Below, in pieces: positions 1 through 10,324 of a stretch of 64,000 nucleotides of DNA. The position numbers and the translations under genes are program-made. Location: assembly GCA_002205965.3 (NCBI GenBank), contig NADL03000609.1, forward strand, positions 868,001-932,000, read 5' to 3'. Source of the DNA: Kappaphycus alvarezii (Eukaryota > Rhodophyta > Florideophyceae > Gigartinales > Solieriaceae). A model generated the notes under the pieces. It saw nothing but the letters and a program-made list of their open reading frames with translations, had not been told where the DNA came from and ran no database searches. Numbering within the stretch: position 1 is the stretch's first letter; each line of letters starts with the position of its first letter.

Positions 1-4
1 GACG

Positions 5-788
5 TTGGCAGTCAATGCGTTCATCGCCGGGCGTATGTTTGAGAGGCAGGACCTACTTGAAACGAACGAATCGTTTAAATTTCTGGGTAGCTACAGGAAT
101 AGTTTGAATAGAAGGCAAGTTACTAAAGACTTCATGTTTGATGTCCCTTTAGAAATGAAAAGCTATGCAGCTAGTATCTTGAACCAAGTTGAGAATGAGT
201 ATGGTACAGAGCAGTTAGAAGAAACAAGCACAGAAGAAACGAAGCGACTTGTTACATTGGCTCATAGTAAGAAGCGAAACCGCCTTGTTTTCTTTAACTC
301 TGATGACGGGGTTGCAGTTCAAATCCGCGTGCGTGGACACCAGGCTGTTCAAGGCACTTTGTGTCACTATGCGCTGTGCGGTCAACATTCAAAGGGACAT
401 AGAGGTCATCGGACGTCATTTAAATGTAACATTTTCGCTGTAAACGTGTGCCTGAAGGTTATTCCGGGCTATCGCAAGATACGCTCTCAAATCTGGCATA
501 CTTGGAAGCACGGCGGTTCGCAGTGGAGAAAACACTGCTACTGGAAATACTGAACCAACCAATGCTGGAAGCAGTAATGTGGAGAGAAGCACTGGTAACA
601 ATGAAAGCAGCATCGTCGGGAATCAAGATGCGGAGAATGTCGCTGAGGAGGAAGGCGATAGGTTGCGGAGGATATTAAGCACTACATCTTTGAGATCGAC
701 TAGACGGCGCTCGACAGAGGCTTTTCTGCCGGAACCGGTTCCAAAGAGAATTAGAACGGCTACGGGGAGCCAAGCCAATCAGAAATAG
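5..788 (+). pseudogene. piggyBac-like transposase, C-terminal part (left-truncated by window edge)
   Basis: An open frame runs from the window edge to 553. It resembles the end of a piggyBac-type DDE transposase: a helical stretch after the catalytic core (VNAFIAGRMFERQ, then a segment like the end of the insertion/dimerisation region), followed by a Cys/His-rich cluster at about residues 119-150 (C-x4-C-x2-HSKG...RTSFKC...VNVC) that fits the family's C-terminal cysteine-rich DNA-binding domain. One expected zinc ligand is missing: FKCNIF stands where C-x2-C is expected. Near 535-545 the frame must shift, because coding-like sequence (acidic EEEGDRLRRIL, then the basic stretch KRIRTATG) continues in a different frame to the stop at 788. 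The catalytic Asp residues would lie left of the window and cannot be checked. The family call rests on pattern only; another IS4-type DDE family is possible. Confidence 0.4.
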
Positions 789-1297
789 TCTGATGGCCCC
801 ACAGAGACAGAAATTTGTTGCTTCTATGTCCAATTTAGTGCACATAAGGGAAAATTTGCCAGTCAACTCTCGCTTGCCAGACCTAAACTTTGTAGCTACG
901 GCAAAATGTCATTTTGGCTTCAATCTAGATGAAAATTGGCAGAGACGTACAGCATAGTGCCCTCAATACGGTAATAGGACTACTTTTACAGAAAGTTTAG
1001 GAGCGACTGAGTTACAGACATGTGAATATTGAGTCCACTTTTGTGGACCTTAAATCGAATATTAGGGGTATCATTTGCACCAGTTCAAACGTGGAAATCA
1101 CCCCCAATTCTCATGGCCGCCATGATCTGGCCAATTTGGATATTCAACTTGGATCGCTTTACTGCCACCCAAACCACGCTCGGAGACTGCTACACATCGG
1201 CCTTCACAGCCTTCACCATGGAAAGGTACCTTGCAGACCCCCTGCTCCGGTTTTCCTCATCGGTGATACACCGGTAGATGATAGGATTGCAGAGCTT
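789..1297. other. spacer, no gene recognised
   Basis: Only short frames without recognisable motifs are seen here. It may be the 3' flank of the transposase remnant to its left. No terminal inverted repeat was identified by eye. Confidence 0.4.
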
Positions 1298-1689
1298 TGG
1301 AAAGAAACCATTGGTTGCTATGTGACGAATACAGCACAACATTGTTTTATTTTATCTACGGTACAGTAAATTTTTCTCAGCCTTTTGAATTTGTAATGTG
1401 AAAAGATTTGTCACAGTACAGTACTCGCCGGCAAAAATGCTACATCACACGCCGGCGGGTCTCTCGTGTGTTTGGTCAGATATGCTTGTCCCATTTTTGT
1501 CTATTTAAGAAAGTCTCAGTGCTTTGTACCAACCTCACGACACCACCGGTTACTGCACCAGGGATCCACCAAGTTCTCAAGTTTTTCCTTTGATCTACAG
1601 CTCTTCACTTTTTGTTCTACCACTCTCTGCTCTCCGATCTAACGCTCTTCGTTCTTTTATCTTCTGCCCCGTGTTTGAAGCTCCACTAG
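1298..1689 (+). repeat. 5' LTR of Copia A, left fragment
   Basis: This matches 8751-9137 base for base over long runs, for example the palindromic CGCCGGCAAAAATGCTACAT region followed by CACGCCGGCGGG. The match starts at TGGAA. A TATTTAAG box at about 1501, followed by pyrimidine-rich sequence, could be the LTR core promoter. The similarity breaks off at about 1689 and resumes at 3637. Confidence 0.8.
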
Positions 1690-3636
1690 CACTTTCTCGT
1701 AGTTAACAAGCTATCTTTGAATGAGCGACCAGTGTTGCGGCGCAGGCATTAATATTAAAAAACATAAATTAAAAAACGTATATTTATGAACAAAAACTAT
1801 GGGGCGATCCTTGATTCAAACAGTACTCTTCCTACGAGATACGTGCTCCTCCGCGAGATTGTAGTATTTCAAAATTTACATGGCTGGAAAGAACAAGACC
1901 GCGCATTTACTGATTGCCTGAATGTTTTGTAATATTCATGGATCTTAACATCTTAAAACAACATCCGAAACGTAGTAAACAGAGGTTTGCAACTAATTTA
2001 TCCCGCACACCCTCAACCGCAGCCGCTGCCCCCCCCATCCCTCTCTCTGTGACGACGACTCATAATAACAGGCGCCGAGAGTACCCAAACCGCCTCAGAG
2101 GACCACGCATCATGCCCCATCACAGAAAGTCAAGCCAGAAACGGCGTCCGTCTGCCCGTCGAGGCACCCGTAGAGAGAGAATAAACTCTGCAATTACACC
2201 AACGAGCGTGTCAAAGATACTGATGAAGAGAACGACTCCGAATGCCCGGTTTTTGACAGATTTTACGAAACCGGAGGAAGCGAGGCTACACATGAGATGT
2301 GCAATTTCAATCCATACGAATTTGACTACATTTGGAGCCTTTTCGGAGTTTTATCACCACTCATTACAACGTAGGTCGCTGGAGGAGTAGCGATATCTCA
2401 GGAAAAGACGCCATGGTTATGCTGCTCACGGTCCTCAAGAATGGAGGTCAATGGGATTTTTTAGGGAGGGTTTTTGAGAAGAAGGGCCCAGCATTCGAGA
2501 CATTTGGGAACAAATTCGTAGGAATTTTGGCCGAGTTTATGTATGAGTCGGCAGTCGTTGCACCTGGTTCGCAGTAAAGTATGGAGAAGCTACGGGAAGA
2601 TGGGGTAATATTTCGTCATTACAAATACGCTCGGTACGCTACAGATTTCTCCTTTTAACAGGCGTTTCGACCAAGCGTAATCTGCAGGAGGGGTAGTTGC
2701 ATTACAGCGGTAAGCACAAACTCTATGGTTATAGGGTTGAGATCTCCGTGTTACCAAATGGCATAGCGATTGGGTGCACCACCCATTTTCCTGGTTCAGT
2801 TTCCGGCTTAACTATTTATTCAGAAAAATCGCGATTTCCATTCTGAAAAACCTCGCAAGTATCGAGAGGGACGCGTAATTGAGGATGATGGGGAGTTGGC
2901 TTCAGAATATCCGCGGTTATGAGCTGTGTTAGCCGAAAAAGTGTATCAGGGAGCAGGTGAGTTTACGAGGGCTATTATGCCAAAGAAAAAACCACAGAAT
3001 GGTTTTTTATCGCACAGGAAGCCGCATCGAAATGATAAGATTTCATCCGATCTTGTGATAGTAGGGATTTTTTGGCCGATTATGCTGTTTGTGGACTTTA
3101 TTGTCCTCAAAGTAGCGTTGAGCAGAAGCGAGCTACGACTCATACTTTAAGATTTATGTCGCTCTGACAAACATAAAAATTCGCCTGCACCCGTTGCGCA
3201 GTCGAGACAGTGAGTTTTATAGGCGGTTTCGAAATCTTATTGTTGAGATTGGGACTCATACAGTCCAAAAAGCGCCGGATGGTGAAAGAGAATTACCGTC
3301 GTAAGCGGAGGGCTAGGATGGACGTGCAGTTTAGAGATAAGCCTGGGCATTATGGCATTGGACGGAAGCGTAACGCTGACATCTGAATGGGGCGATCTGT
3401 TTCAGAATGATTAGTTTATCTCTGTTGCTTTAATTTCCCATTAAATGTTTGATTCTGTGGTATGATTGCTATACGACCTACTCTCATCTATACATATTGA
3501 AACCTACCTAGATTAAAATGATAGTTGAAACATTTCCAAATAGCCATTTTGTATTACCCTATCTTGAACCAGATCTCCAGGATGAAATTTAATTACTTTG
3601 TCTTTGCCGATATACCCGTTAACTGTGCTTGAGACC
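1690..3636 (+). mobile_element. DDE_4-type (PIF/Harbinger-like) DNA transposon nested in Copia A 5' LTR
   Basis: About 1.95 kb interrupts the LTR exactly where the intact 3' LTR reads CCACTGTTAG. The left side ends CCACT and the right side resumes ACTGTTAG, compatible with a short duplication such as ACT. The insert holds a decayed transposase on the plus strand. Terminal inverted repeats are not obvious by eye, so the borders are good to about 10 bp. Confidence 0.65.
1914..3400 (+). pseudogene. DDE_4 (Harbinger-like) transposase, decayed
   Basis: The coding signal hops between frames. From about 2290 comes an N-terminal helical region (YNVGRW.SSDISGKDAM, then LLTVLKNGGQWDFLGRVFEKKGPAFE), the usual lead-in of DDE_Tnp_4 proteins. 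At 2690-2800 the endonuclease-like core reads YSGKHKLYGYRVEISVLPNG, then THFPGSVSG. Near 3035-3230 the C-terminal part reads KISSDLVIVGIFW and later VALTNIKIRLHPLR, where intact relatives have a catalytic-site region of the type SDRVIVENFFGR. At least one catalytic acidic position seems lost there (G in place of E) and several stops interrupt the frame. The arginine/proline-rich frame at 1914-2390 may include the N-terminal basic tail. No function is expected from this copy. Confidence 0.6.
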
Positions 3637-3771
3637 TACTGTTAGTCGGTTCTCCTTTAGTTCCAATTTGTTCTACCGATCAACTAAAAGCTCTAGAGTT
3701 GATCACTTTCCTACTTACTCTTCATTTTCGGGTCTCAATTTAGGATTACCTGGTCACTCTAATCCTAAACT
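3637..3771 (+). repeat. 5' LTR of Copia A, right fragment
   Basis: This matches 9141-9275 (GTTAGTCGGTTCTCCTTTAG and on through TGGTCACT and AATCCT). It completes the LTR after the nested insertion. The gag frame begins 17 bases downstream. Confidence 0.8.
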
Positions 3772-3787
3772 TTATTAATTATTAGTT

Positions 3788-4640
3788 ATGGGCCCAGATT
3801 CAGCCAATGCTCTTCCGCCCAGGCCTCGATTTTCTTGGGATCCTCGAAATGCACCCTGGACAGACGAAATCCGGGACCAAGAGGCTTATACTAACTCGGT
3901 AAGGAGAGTGTGTGCTTTCAATGGCTCTCTTCCCGATATAAACGCTAAAAAGGTAGCGAAGTCATCCCGCGGTGTGATCTTACAGTGATATTTGTATAGC
4001 AGGGATCAAATTCTTAGAGACGCACTCGATGATTCCGTTGTTTGTTCTGCGGCTGGTGTGGATGCTATTTTGGAAGCTGTTTACAAAAGGGAATCGCTTC
4101 CCGTTGCTAGTGCAGCGTATGCTGATTATTTCAAGCTGCTTGATATTCTTCGTGGAACCAATGAGACGTATGCAAATTACAAGATCGTTTTAGCACTGCT
4201 CTAATCAAACTTGAAGCAAACGGCAAGGCTTTTTCGACTCCTGAATGTCTTTTAGAATTGTCGCTGATCTACAAGGCCCATACCGATCCATCTCAGCACC
4301 TTGGTTCAATCTCTGCAGCCGTGGGTGTAGCTAATTTCTCCAAGCTCGCACGCACGTCAAGTAAGGATGCCTTCTTGACGGCGATAAGGTACGAATTGAT
4401 CGCAGCTGTTGTGCGACAGTGCGATAAATAGAGGAATCATAGCTCTTCACGGTCTCTTTAATCAATATAAGCAGATCCGAGTGGAATTTCGAGTAGGTGC
4501 TACCGCAAGTTTGGCACGAAAAACCTCTCTCCTCAAGAACTTTCCGGGCTTCAGTCAAAGTCAAAGTGAAACACTTGCGGCATGTGCATTCACTGGTCCT
4601 CAGAGCACAGTGATGATAGTTCTCTCCCAGCAACTGTAAA
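3788..4640 (+). pseudogene. Copia A gag remnant
   Basis: A start codon at 3788 opens a short frame (MGPDSANALPPRPRFSWDPR) that stops at 3988. Coding-like sequence continues in other frames at 3992-4204 (acidic helical, DQILRDALDDS) and to about 4430 (FSTPECLLELSLIYKAH). This is the position and style of a retrotransposon Gag, but no clear zinc knuckle is seen. The assignment rests on position between the 5' LTR and protease/integrase. Confidence 0.5.
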
Positions 4641-4714
4641 GTCTTTCGTGGAAGGCTACGGGTAGCAGCGTCGCGAGCAATCGTGAAGATAGCAGAAAGG
4701 TTGTTAAGTTTAAT

Positions 4715-5420
4715 ATGGCTTTTGTTTCAGACGCTCACCATAGCCCTTCTGAGGATGATACTGAAATTAAAGGTCTATCCTACGGTTCCCTACTAGATGA
4801 CAGTGCAACGTATTCAGCCATTGGAGTCTATGAACTCAAGATACTTGTGGAATATTGCTTCCGCGACGGGATGGCCAACGTGATCCGATTTTTAGCAGGC
4901 TCAATGGCTATTCGCAATGGCAGTATGGTGCTGGGCATAATAGTAGCCCGAGAAGGGCAATATTCGGATCTTTTATTCTCTCCGCTCGCTCTGATTCTGA
5001 TTCCAAAGTCATGATTCGACACTTAGCTGAAGAATTCTCCTCTTATTGGACTGCAGGTCGCAATGTCACTTCAAAATCGGACAATCTACATAATGGATCC
5101 AAATGTGTTCCGTTACAGTTCCTGATGGCTCTTATGAATTTATTTCGCTGTCCGATCATGAGATACACCCGTATATTCCAAGATCTTCCTTCATGGTTGC
5201 ATCAAGACATAAAATATTGTCGTCTAGTTTAGGAATTGGTGTTCTACATGAGATGTTAGGAAAGCGAGTGAATATTGCTCCTGGAAGACTATCCGGCATA
5301 AACCCGGTAAGATTCATCGACATTTTTGTGGTCATGCGTCATACACTGACATCAAACTTCTTCTTATCCGCAAAAAGTTCTGAAATGGGTCTGTTGAACG
5401 CTGCCTCAAAGACACCGTGA
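4715..5420 (+). pseudogene. Copia A protease and pre-integrase region, decayed
   Basis: The frame 4715-5014 contains LLDDSATYSAIGVYELKIL. In intact relatives this is where the aspartic protease active site D-[ST]-G-A is found; here the glycine is replaced, so the protease would be dead. A second frame (5103-5420) has PDGSYEFISLSDHEIHPYI and a stretch that could be the region leading into the integrase zinc-binding segment. The call depends on order within the element. Confidence 0.45.
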
Positions 5421-5519
5421 AGAATTGCCCTGGATTCCTATACAATCTCTAGGTAAAGGCACTTGTAATTTTTCTCTTAGCTACTTAAGCCGCTCTTTCA
5501 ACGATGTGGTCAGTGTTGA

Positions 5520-6420
5520 TCATTTTTACCTCGCAGATCTCTGTTTACTACACATCATGGACTCTGCTACACGGTATTAGTCCTGCCACATTGTTCCGAG
5601 TACCTCCATTAAGGATGCCGTTATCGGTTTTGAATCTTCATGGCTGAATCAGTTCTGGCAGCCTATTGCTGTGCTCTGTGACCAAGCATTCAGCGATAAA
5701 GAGTTCACTAAGTACCTATCGACATTTAATATCGAGTTCAAGCCAATTAAACCTTTTCACCACAACAAAAATGTTCTTGAATCTAAGCATGGTGTTATTC
5801 GCAGTATTTTTCTCCGATTGAAGCACAACGATGCTCCAAGTTCTGATCTACCTGCGATTCAAGCAGTGCGCATATCGAACGACCGTTATGTATCTGACAT
5901 TTTCCCACCTTTGAAATGGCTAACTGTGAAGCGCTTAGGCTTCACAAGACCCGTCACTGTGTGCTCCCAAGTTTCTGAAATAGATCCGGAAATTCTTGAA
6001 GCACAACTTCAGATGGAAACTAAGCGCAAGCTGACAAGAATTCTCCGATCCAAAGCGATAAATGATCTTAAGCTCGCTGTTGGTGATCTTTTTTAAGTTT
6101 TTGTCAAGAACGAAAAACAGAAAAAAGGTAAATGGAATTCACTAGGATCTATCTTGGATATTGATCTCTCATCTGGAACAGTAACAGTTACTGGATCTCA
6201 TGGACGTGCTATCAACGCAACTTTTGAATATGTTCGCCCCGCGTTTGAGCAAGACTCTTTTGCATTGGTAGTGCAAGAGAATATTAATATTGTGGATGGA
6301 GAGATTGCCTCGGCTCTTGATAATACTGCCGTAAGCTCTTCTGAAGAGCCAGCTACAATAGAAAATCATGGAAGGTTCTTGAAAATAATGGAGACAATAA
6401 TTCACCTCCTGTTCTAACTG
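5520..6420 (+). pseudogene. Copia A integrase core and C-terminal region
   Basis: The catalytic core can be followed across frames. HIMDSATRY at about 5550-5580 carries the first acidic region, AVLCDQAFSDKEF at about 5668 the second Asp, and HHNKNVLESKHG at about 5760 the Glu of the DDE triad. The longest open part is 5671-6096. After it, VKNEKQKKGKWNS and a beta-rich segment (6154-6417, DIDLSSGTVTVTGSHGRAIN) make up the C-terminal domain. The first Asp region is interrupted by a stop (5578). The same C-terminal segment recurs at 63.75-64.0 kb. Confidence 0.65.
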
Positions 6421-6669
6421 TTTCCGGTGATCATGTGGAAGTATTTTGGCATCTAGACTCCCAATACTATTCGGGAGAAAATACTTGATCAAGGATGGGA
6501 GACATCATCTCACTTACGACGACGGTGACACCGAAGAGTTGAATCTTAGTAAGGAAACATGGCGCTTCTTAAACGAAGGCTCAGATGGAGCAACTATCCA
6601 GGCTTTATGTTCTTTTGAGCTAGAACGCATTTTTCAATCGGACCTGCAATCGATGTTTGACTAATTCTG

Positions 6670-7500
6670 TAACAAAGTGTTCCTAATCCATCAAGCTCAA
6701 GGATTTCCGTATTATGTACTGCGACAGGCATATGATGCTGAAAAGAACAGCTTTGAGACAACGGTTAGAATTGTTCCGCGCGCCTCAGTTCCTGGTATTG
6801 CAAACATCATCTCGTACCATGTTATGTAAAAGTTTAATATGGATGAAGACCAAAAGCGTAAGCTTCAGGCTCGGATTGCTCTTCATGGGAATGAAGACAG
6901 AGTGAGGCATAAGCTACAGTGAGATTTATTATTTCCATCGCAACCTTGTTGAAGTGGCGTCTATCTCGCGTTGATGTGAAGTCAGCATTTTTACAGACGG
7001 GTGCTGCTGAACGCAAGTTTTACGTCCTTCATTCACGAGAGGCAAAAGATAGGTGCCACTTTCTTTGGCTTCTGCTAACAGCTTTCTATAGACTCGTCAA
7101 TAAGAATGCTAAATTTCAAATGCATTCCGACAATCTGCTTTACGGTCTTGGCCTGCTCCGCGTTGTCGATATGCTGCAGATATTTTACGGAATGATTGAA
7201 GATTACTTGGCTGTTCTAGTTGCCAAAATTGTCGAAGATATCCTCGTTACAGGCAATTTCATGCAGTCGATCACTTTTTGGAACCATTCAATTCAAATTT
7301 CAAGTTTGGAACAGTTATTAATGGACCTGGATATCTGCGATATTTCGGATTCAATATCGTACAGACGGAAGATAATTGCTGTGCTATTGATGGGTAAGAT
7401 AAGCTATAGTCTCGTGATCCTGCCCCAATTACCAGCCTACGCCGCAAATATCATACAAGTAGCCTTAACAAGATTGAGAAATCTATGTTCTCCTCAATAA
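6670..7500 (+). pseudogene. Copia A reverse transcriptase, decayed
   Basis: Between about 6770 and 6905 the frame reads ISYHVMYKFNMDEDQKRKLQ, then ARIALHGNED, equivalent to the conserved start of Copia RT. At 6960-7010 SRVDVKSAFLQTG carries the first catalytic Asp. Near 7210-7250 VAKIVEDILVTGN stands where Y-[VL]-D-D is expected; the first Asp of that pair is Glu, so the active site is altered. The frame is mostly open from 6919 to 7498 and ends at TAA. Confidence 0.7.
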
Positions 7501-7616
7501 ATAGATCTCTTGGATGACCTGGAACCCTTCTTTTACCCTTTTGTGCCGCAGCGTCCAGTCGCTTACAGCAACGCTTAACGGAGGCACATTTATCTCATCT
7601 CATCAAGCAAGGAAAC

Positions 7617-7940
7617 TTGCTGCGTGAGCTCAGGAGACTTAGTTCTGCGGTTATATATGAAAGACCGAACGATAGTCATGGCTACTCGATGTTCATTTTG
7701 GTTTTTACGGATTCCGGAAGACCTTCTAACAGTGCACAGGTCTCCACTATCTGCGGTCTACTCATTGGTCATTGGTTCTATGAAACTAGGCTCCCATTGT
7801 CACGTTTTATCATGGTCTTCTCGAAAATCTAAGAGACCTGTTCGCTCCATCGCTGCTGGTGAAATTATTGCAACTGGAGAGGGATTAGATGAGCATAACT
7901 CGTCTGCTTTCAGAGCTTGTTACAATCGCATGAGGTAAGA
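7617..7940 (+). pseudogene. Copia A RNase H
   Basis: Two overlapping frames share the signal: DSGRPSNSAQVSTICGLLIG (with the Asp of the first RNase H strand) and, about 80 bases on, SWSSRKSKRPVRSIAAGEI, the usual Copia RNase H segment with the catalytic Glu in AAGE. Relatives place these in one frame, so one indel separates them here. Confidence 0.6.
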
Positions 7941-8655
7941 GATTTTGGGTGTCACAAACGATCGTAAGTTTTATTGTATGATTTACTTTGGTTGCTCTAG
8001 TTTTGTTCTATTACTGACGGTTTTTTTAGTCAAGGGTGAATATGTTCCTACACCCACGCTGGTTTGTCGCTGTACATTGCGGAGTGAGTTTGTGACAGGG
8101 CAAAAGCGCTCGTATGAGGATCTTATTTGGGAAGAGAGCGAGTCAGAGGATAGTACAGAATCCGTGGAGGGTTGTGATATTGCTGTTCTTCATCCTACTT
8201 ACTTGACTGCGACCTGGTCGAACCTGAAACGACTACGAAGAGAGTTACGTTACATTTAGTACTGACTTCAGGAGTGCGACCGGGTGGTTTCAGCTACGAG
8301 TGGAGCTAGTCAGACGTACTACGGTTGAGCTATCCATTACATGGCCAGAACCGCTAACGAGTACAAAGTTTCTGCATGCTAAATTGTTGCTGTCTAATGG
8401 CCCTGAAAAGATTACAAACTACCATCCCAAACTGTCAACGTTGGAAGCGGCTTTAAAGAAACTTAGAAGCAAGATGAGGCTGTATTGTCTATATGGAAGA
8501 TCCCGCTTCCATTTGCCTTTGAGACCCATGTATACGACCAGTACAATCTTATCCAGCGCCAAGATGATACAAAGTTAGTTTATGTTGAGCTTAAGGCTTC
8601 CATCGACGCCTATGGTTTACTTAACGATGACCAAGCTTTTGAAGTTGTAGGATGA
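7941..8655 (+). pseudogene. Copia A region between RNase H and 3' LTR, unrecognised coding
   Basis: About 700 bases of coding-looking sequence follow RNase H. The first part (7945-8259) may be the RNase H tail (LRSEFVTGQKRSYEDLIWEE). Further on, FAFETHVYDQYNLIQRQDD followed by VYVELKASIDAYG runs to a stop at about 8655, less than 100 bases before the 3' LTR. I do not recognise this last part. It may be a C-terminal extension of pol or a separate small frame. Confidence 0.35.
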
Positions 8656-8727
8656 ACTTCATGTTATAGTAAAATTCAGAATTTCCCGCATTTCCCTGGG
8701 GTAGTCCTAAAAGTGTCCAGCACTGGT

Positions 8728-8749
8728 TTGAGAGGAAAGAGAGAGGAAT
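8728..8749 (+). other. candidate polypurine tract of Copia A
   Basis: A run of almost pure purines (GAGAGGAAAGAGAGAGGAA with only TA after it) lies directly before the 3' LTR start at 8751, the position used to prime plus-strand DNA synthesis. Confidence 0.6.
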
Positions 8750-8750
8750 A

Positions 8751-9275
8751 TGGAAGGCAACCACTGGTTGCTATGTGATGAATACATTACATTATCGTTT
8801 TATTTTATCTACTGTACAGTACATTTTTCTCAGACTTTTCAATTTCTAATGTGACAAGATTTGTCAAATTACAGTACTCGCCGGCAAAAATGCTACATCA
8901 CACGCCGGCGGGTCTCTTGCGTGTTTTGTCAGATATGCTTGTCCCATTTTTGTCTATTTAAGGAAGCCTCAGTGCTTTGCACCAACCTTCACGACACCAT
9001 CGGCTACTGCACCAGGGATCCAACCAGTTTTCTAGTTTTTCCTTTGATCTACAACTCTTCACTCTTTGTTCTACCGTTCTCTGCTCTCTGATCTGACGCT
9101 CTTTGTTCTTTGATATACTGCACTGTGTTTTCAGTTCCACTGTTAGTCGGTTCTCCTTTAGTTCTAATTTGTTCTACCGATCAACTAAAAGCTCTACAGT
9201 TGATCACTGTCCTATTGCCTCTTCTTGTTCGTTTCTCAAGTTATGATTCCTTGGTCACTCGAATCCTGAACTTTA
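8751..9275 (+). repeat. 3' LTR of Copia A (uninterrupted)
   Basis: This is the reference copy for the split 5' LTR. It includes an inverted GC box pair (CGCCGGC ... GCCGGCG) around 8880-8912 and a TATTTAAG box at about 8956. Similarity with the 5' copy ends at CTTTA near 9275. Confidence 0.8.
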
Positions 9276-9783
9276 CGAAAAGTATCCGTTTGGATTCGTC
9301 CTTGAGCCATTCCTCGCTCGTGAACTTTTGCACTTTCGTGCCGGTCAATAGGACTTCCGTGTGCAGTGAGGGAGCTTGTTAGTTGTACCATAATATTAAT
9401 AAGCTGTACTCGGGACATAGAGCTTGGGGAGGAACCATTTATGGACTACGGACTTCTTATTTCGATGAGGACTTAGCCCGGCACTACTTTGTACATTTTA
9501 GTTTGTAAAAAACTTCACCGATGACGTCTTGGATGCTCAAGGGCTTCTGGGCGGCTATCCATCCAATCCACAAAACAAAATATATAAATCATCTAACCCA
9601 GCTCCTGCCCGTGTGCGACGGCAAAGCCTGTCTGTATGGCGCAACGAGTAGTACACTTGTATAGAACAATTGCCCGGAGCACGTTGTCAAAAGCGGTAAG
9701 ATGGTTCTTGCAGGTATTCCCATCTGCAGGAAAGCATCACCAGTTCCGCTTTCCTCGCAGGGACGACGAGGGTAAATTAATTT
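9276..9783. other. spacer, no gene recognised
   Basis: This is the flank between Copia A and the first solo LTR. Only short frames without motifs are seen. Confidence 0.4.
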
Positions 9784-10324
9784 ATGGATGTGGGGTTTTT
9801 GGCGCACAAGAGGTAATCGATGGTTGAACTGATGGTTGAAGCTTCCGGTGAGCAGGCCGGAGCTTCTGACCATGTTTTATATAGAGAATAATTCAACGAG
9901 AATGACAATGAATTGTAAGAAAACAATACTAAACTCAAAGGTTTTCTAGAAAAACGGCCCTAGGGGAGTAATACTACAATGTTCTGAGAGTTCACCCAGC
10001 ATATTACGGTGAGACTGAAAGTAATGCTCATCCTGGCAGAGTTCCAATGATCCACTTGGCGAGATAACAAAAGGAACTTGCTGATTGTTCTTACCTGGAA
10101 AGTATTTAGGAGTATGCCAAGTATCCATAATGGCTTCGTCTATTTGGCTCTATGCTCTTGACACGTTGCATGTGTGTCAGACTGCAGTGCAATAGTTGCC
10201 CTTATGTCTCCTAACAGTGCTTATGTTGCATTGATGCCTCTCTACAGTTCTCATGCCTTTTGAGGGCTACTGGCGGAATATTGTGTACAAAAAGGATTCT
10301 ACTGGGCATATTAGTCACAATGGA
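9784..10324 (+). mobile_element. solo LTR, copy 1, with target-site duplication ATGGA
   Basis: The LTR body is 9789-10319 (531 bp), beginning TGTGG and ending CACA. It is matched by 17856-18382 at roughly 85% by eye. ATGGA occurs directly on both sides (9784-9788 and 10320-10324), as expected of an independent LTR-element insertion later reduced to one LTR by recombination. A TATATAGAG-type TATA box lies at about 9882. No internal coding region adjoins either end. Confidence 0.85.

Larger units (their letters stand above)
1298..9275 (+). mobile_element. Copia-type LTR retrotransposon A, old, with nested DNA transposon in 5' LTR
   Basis: Two direct repeats define the element. The right LTR (8751-9275) is matched by two separated pieces on the left, 1298-1689 and 3637-3771. 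Between the LTRs the plus strand shows decayed gag, protease, integrase, reverse transcriptase and RNase H in that order; integrase before RT is the Ty1/copia arrangement. The integrase and RNase H wording (HNKNVLESKHG; WSSRKSKRPVRSIAAGE) differs from element B at 22.8-28.1 kb, so this is another lineage, possibly one of the algal Copia groups (PyRE10G/CoDi-like, an inference only). The LTR pieces differ by visible substitutions roughly every 8-10 bases, and every domain has stops or frameshifts, so the copy is old and dead. No convincing target-site duplication was found. Confidence 0.85.
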
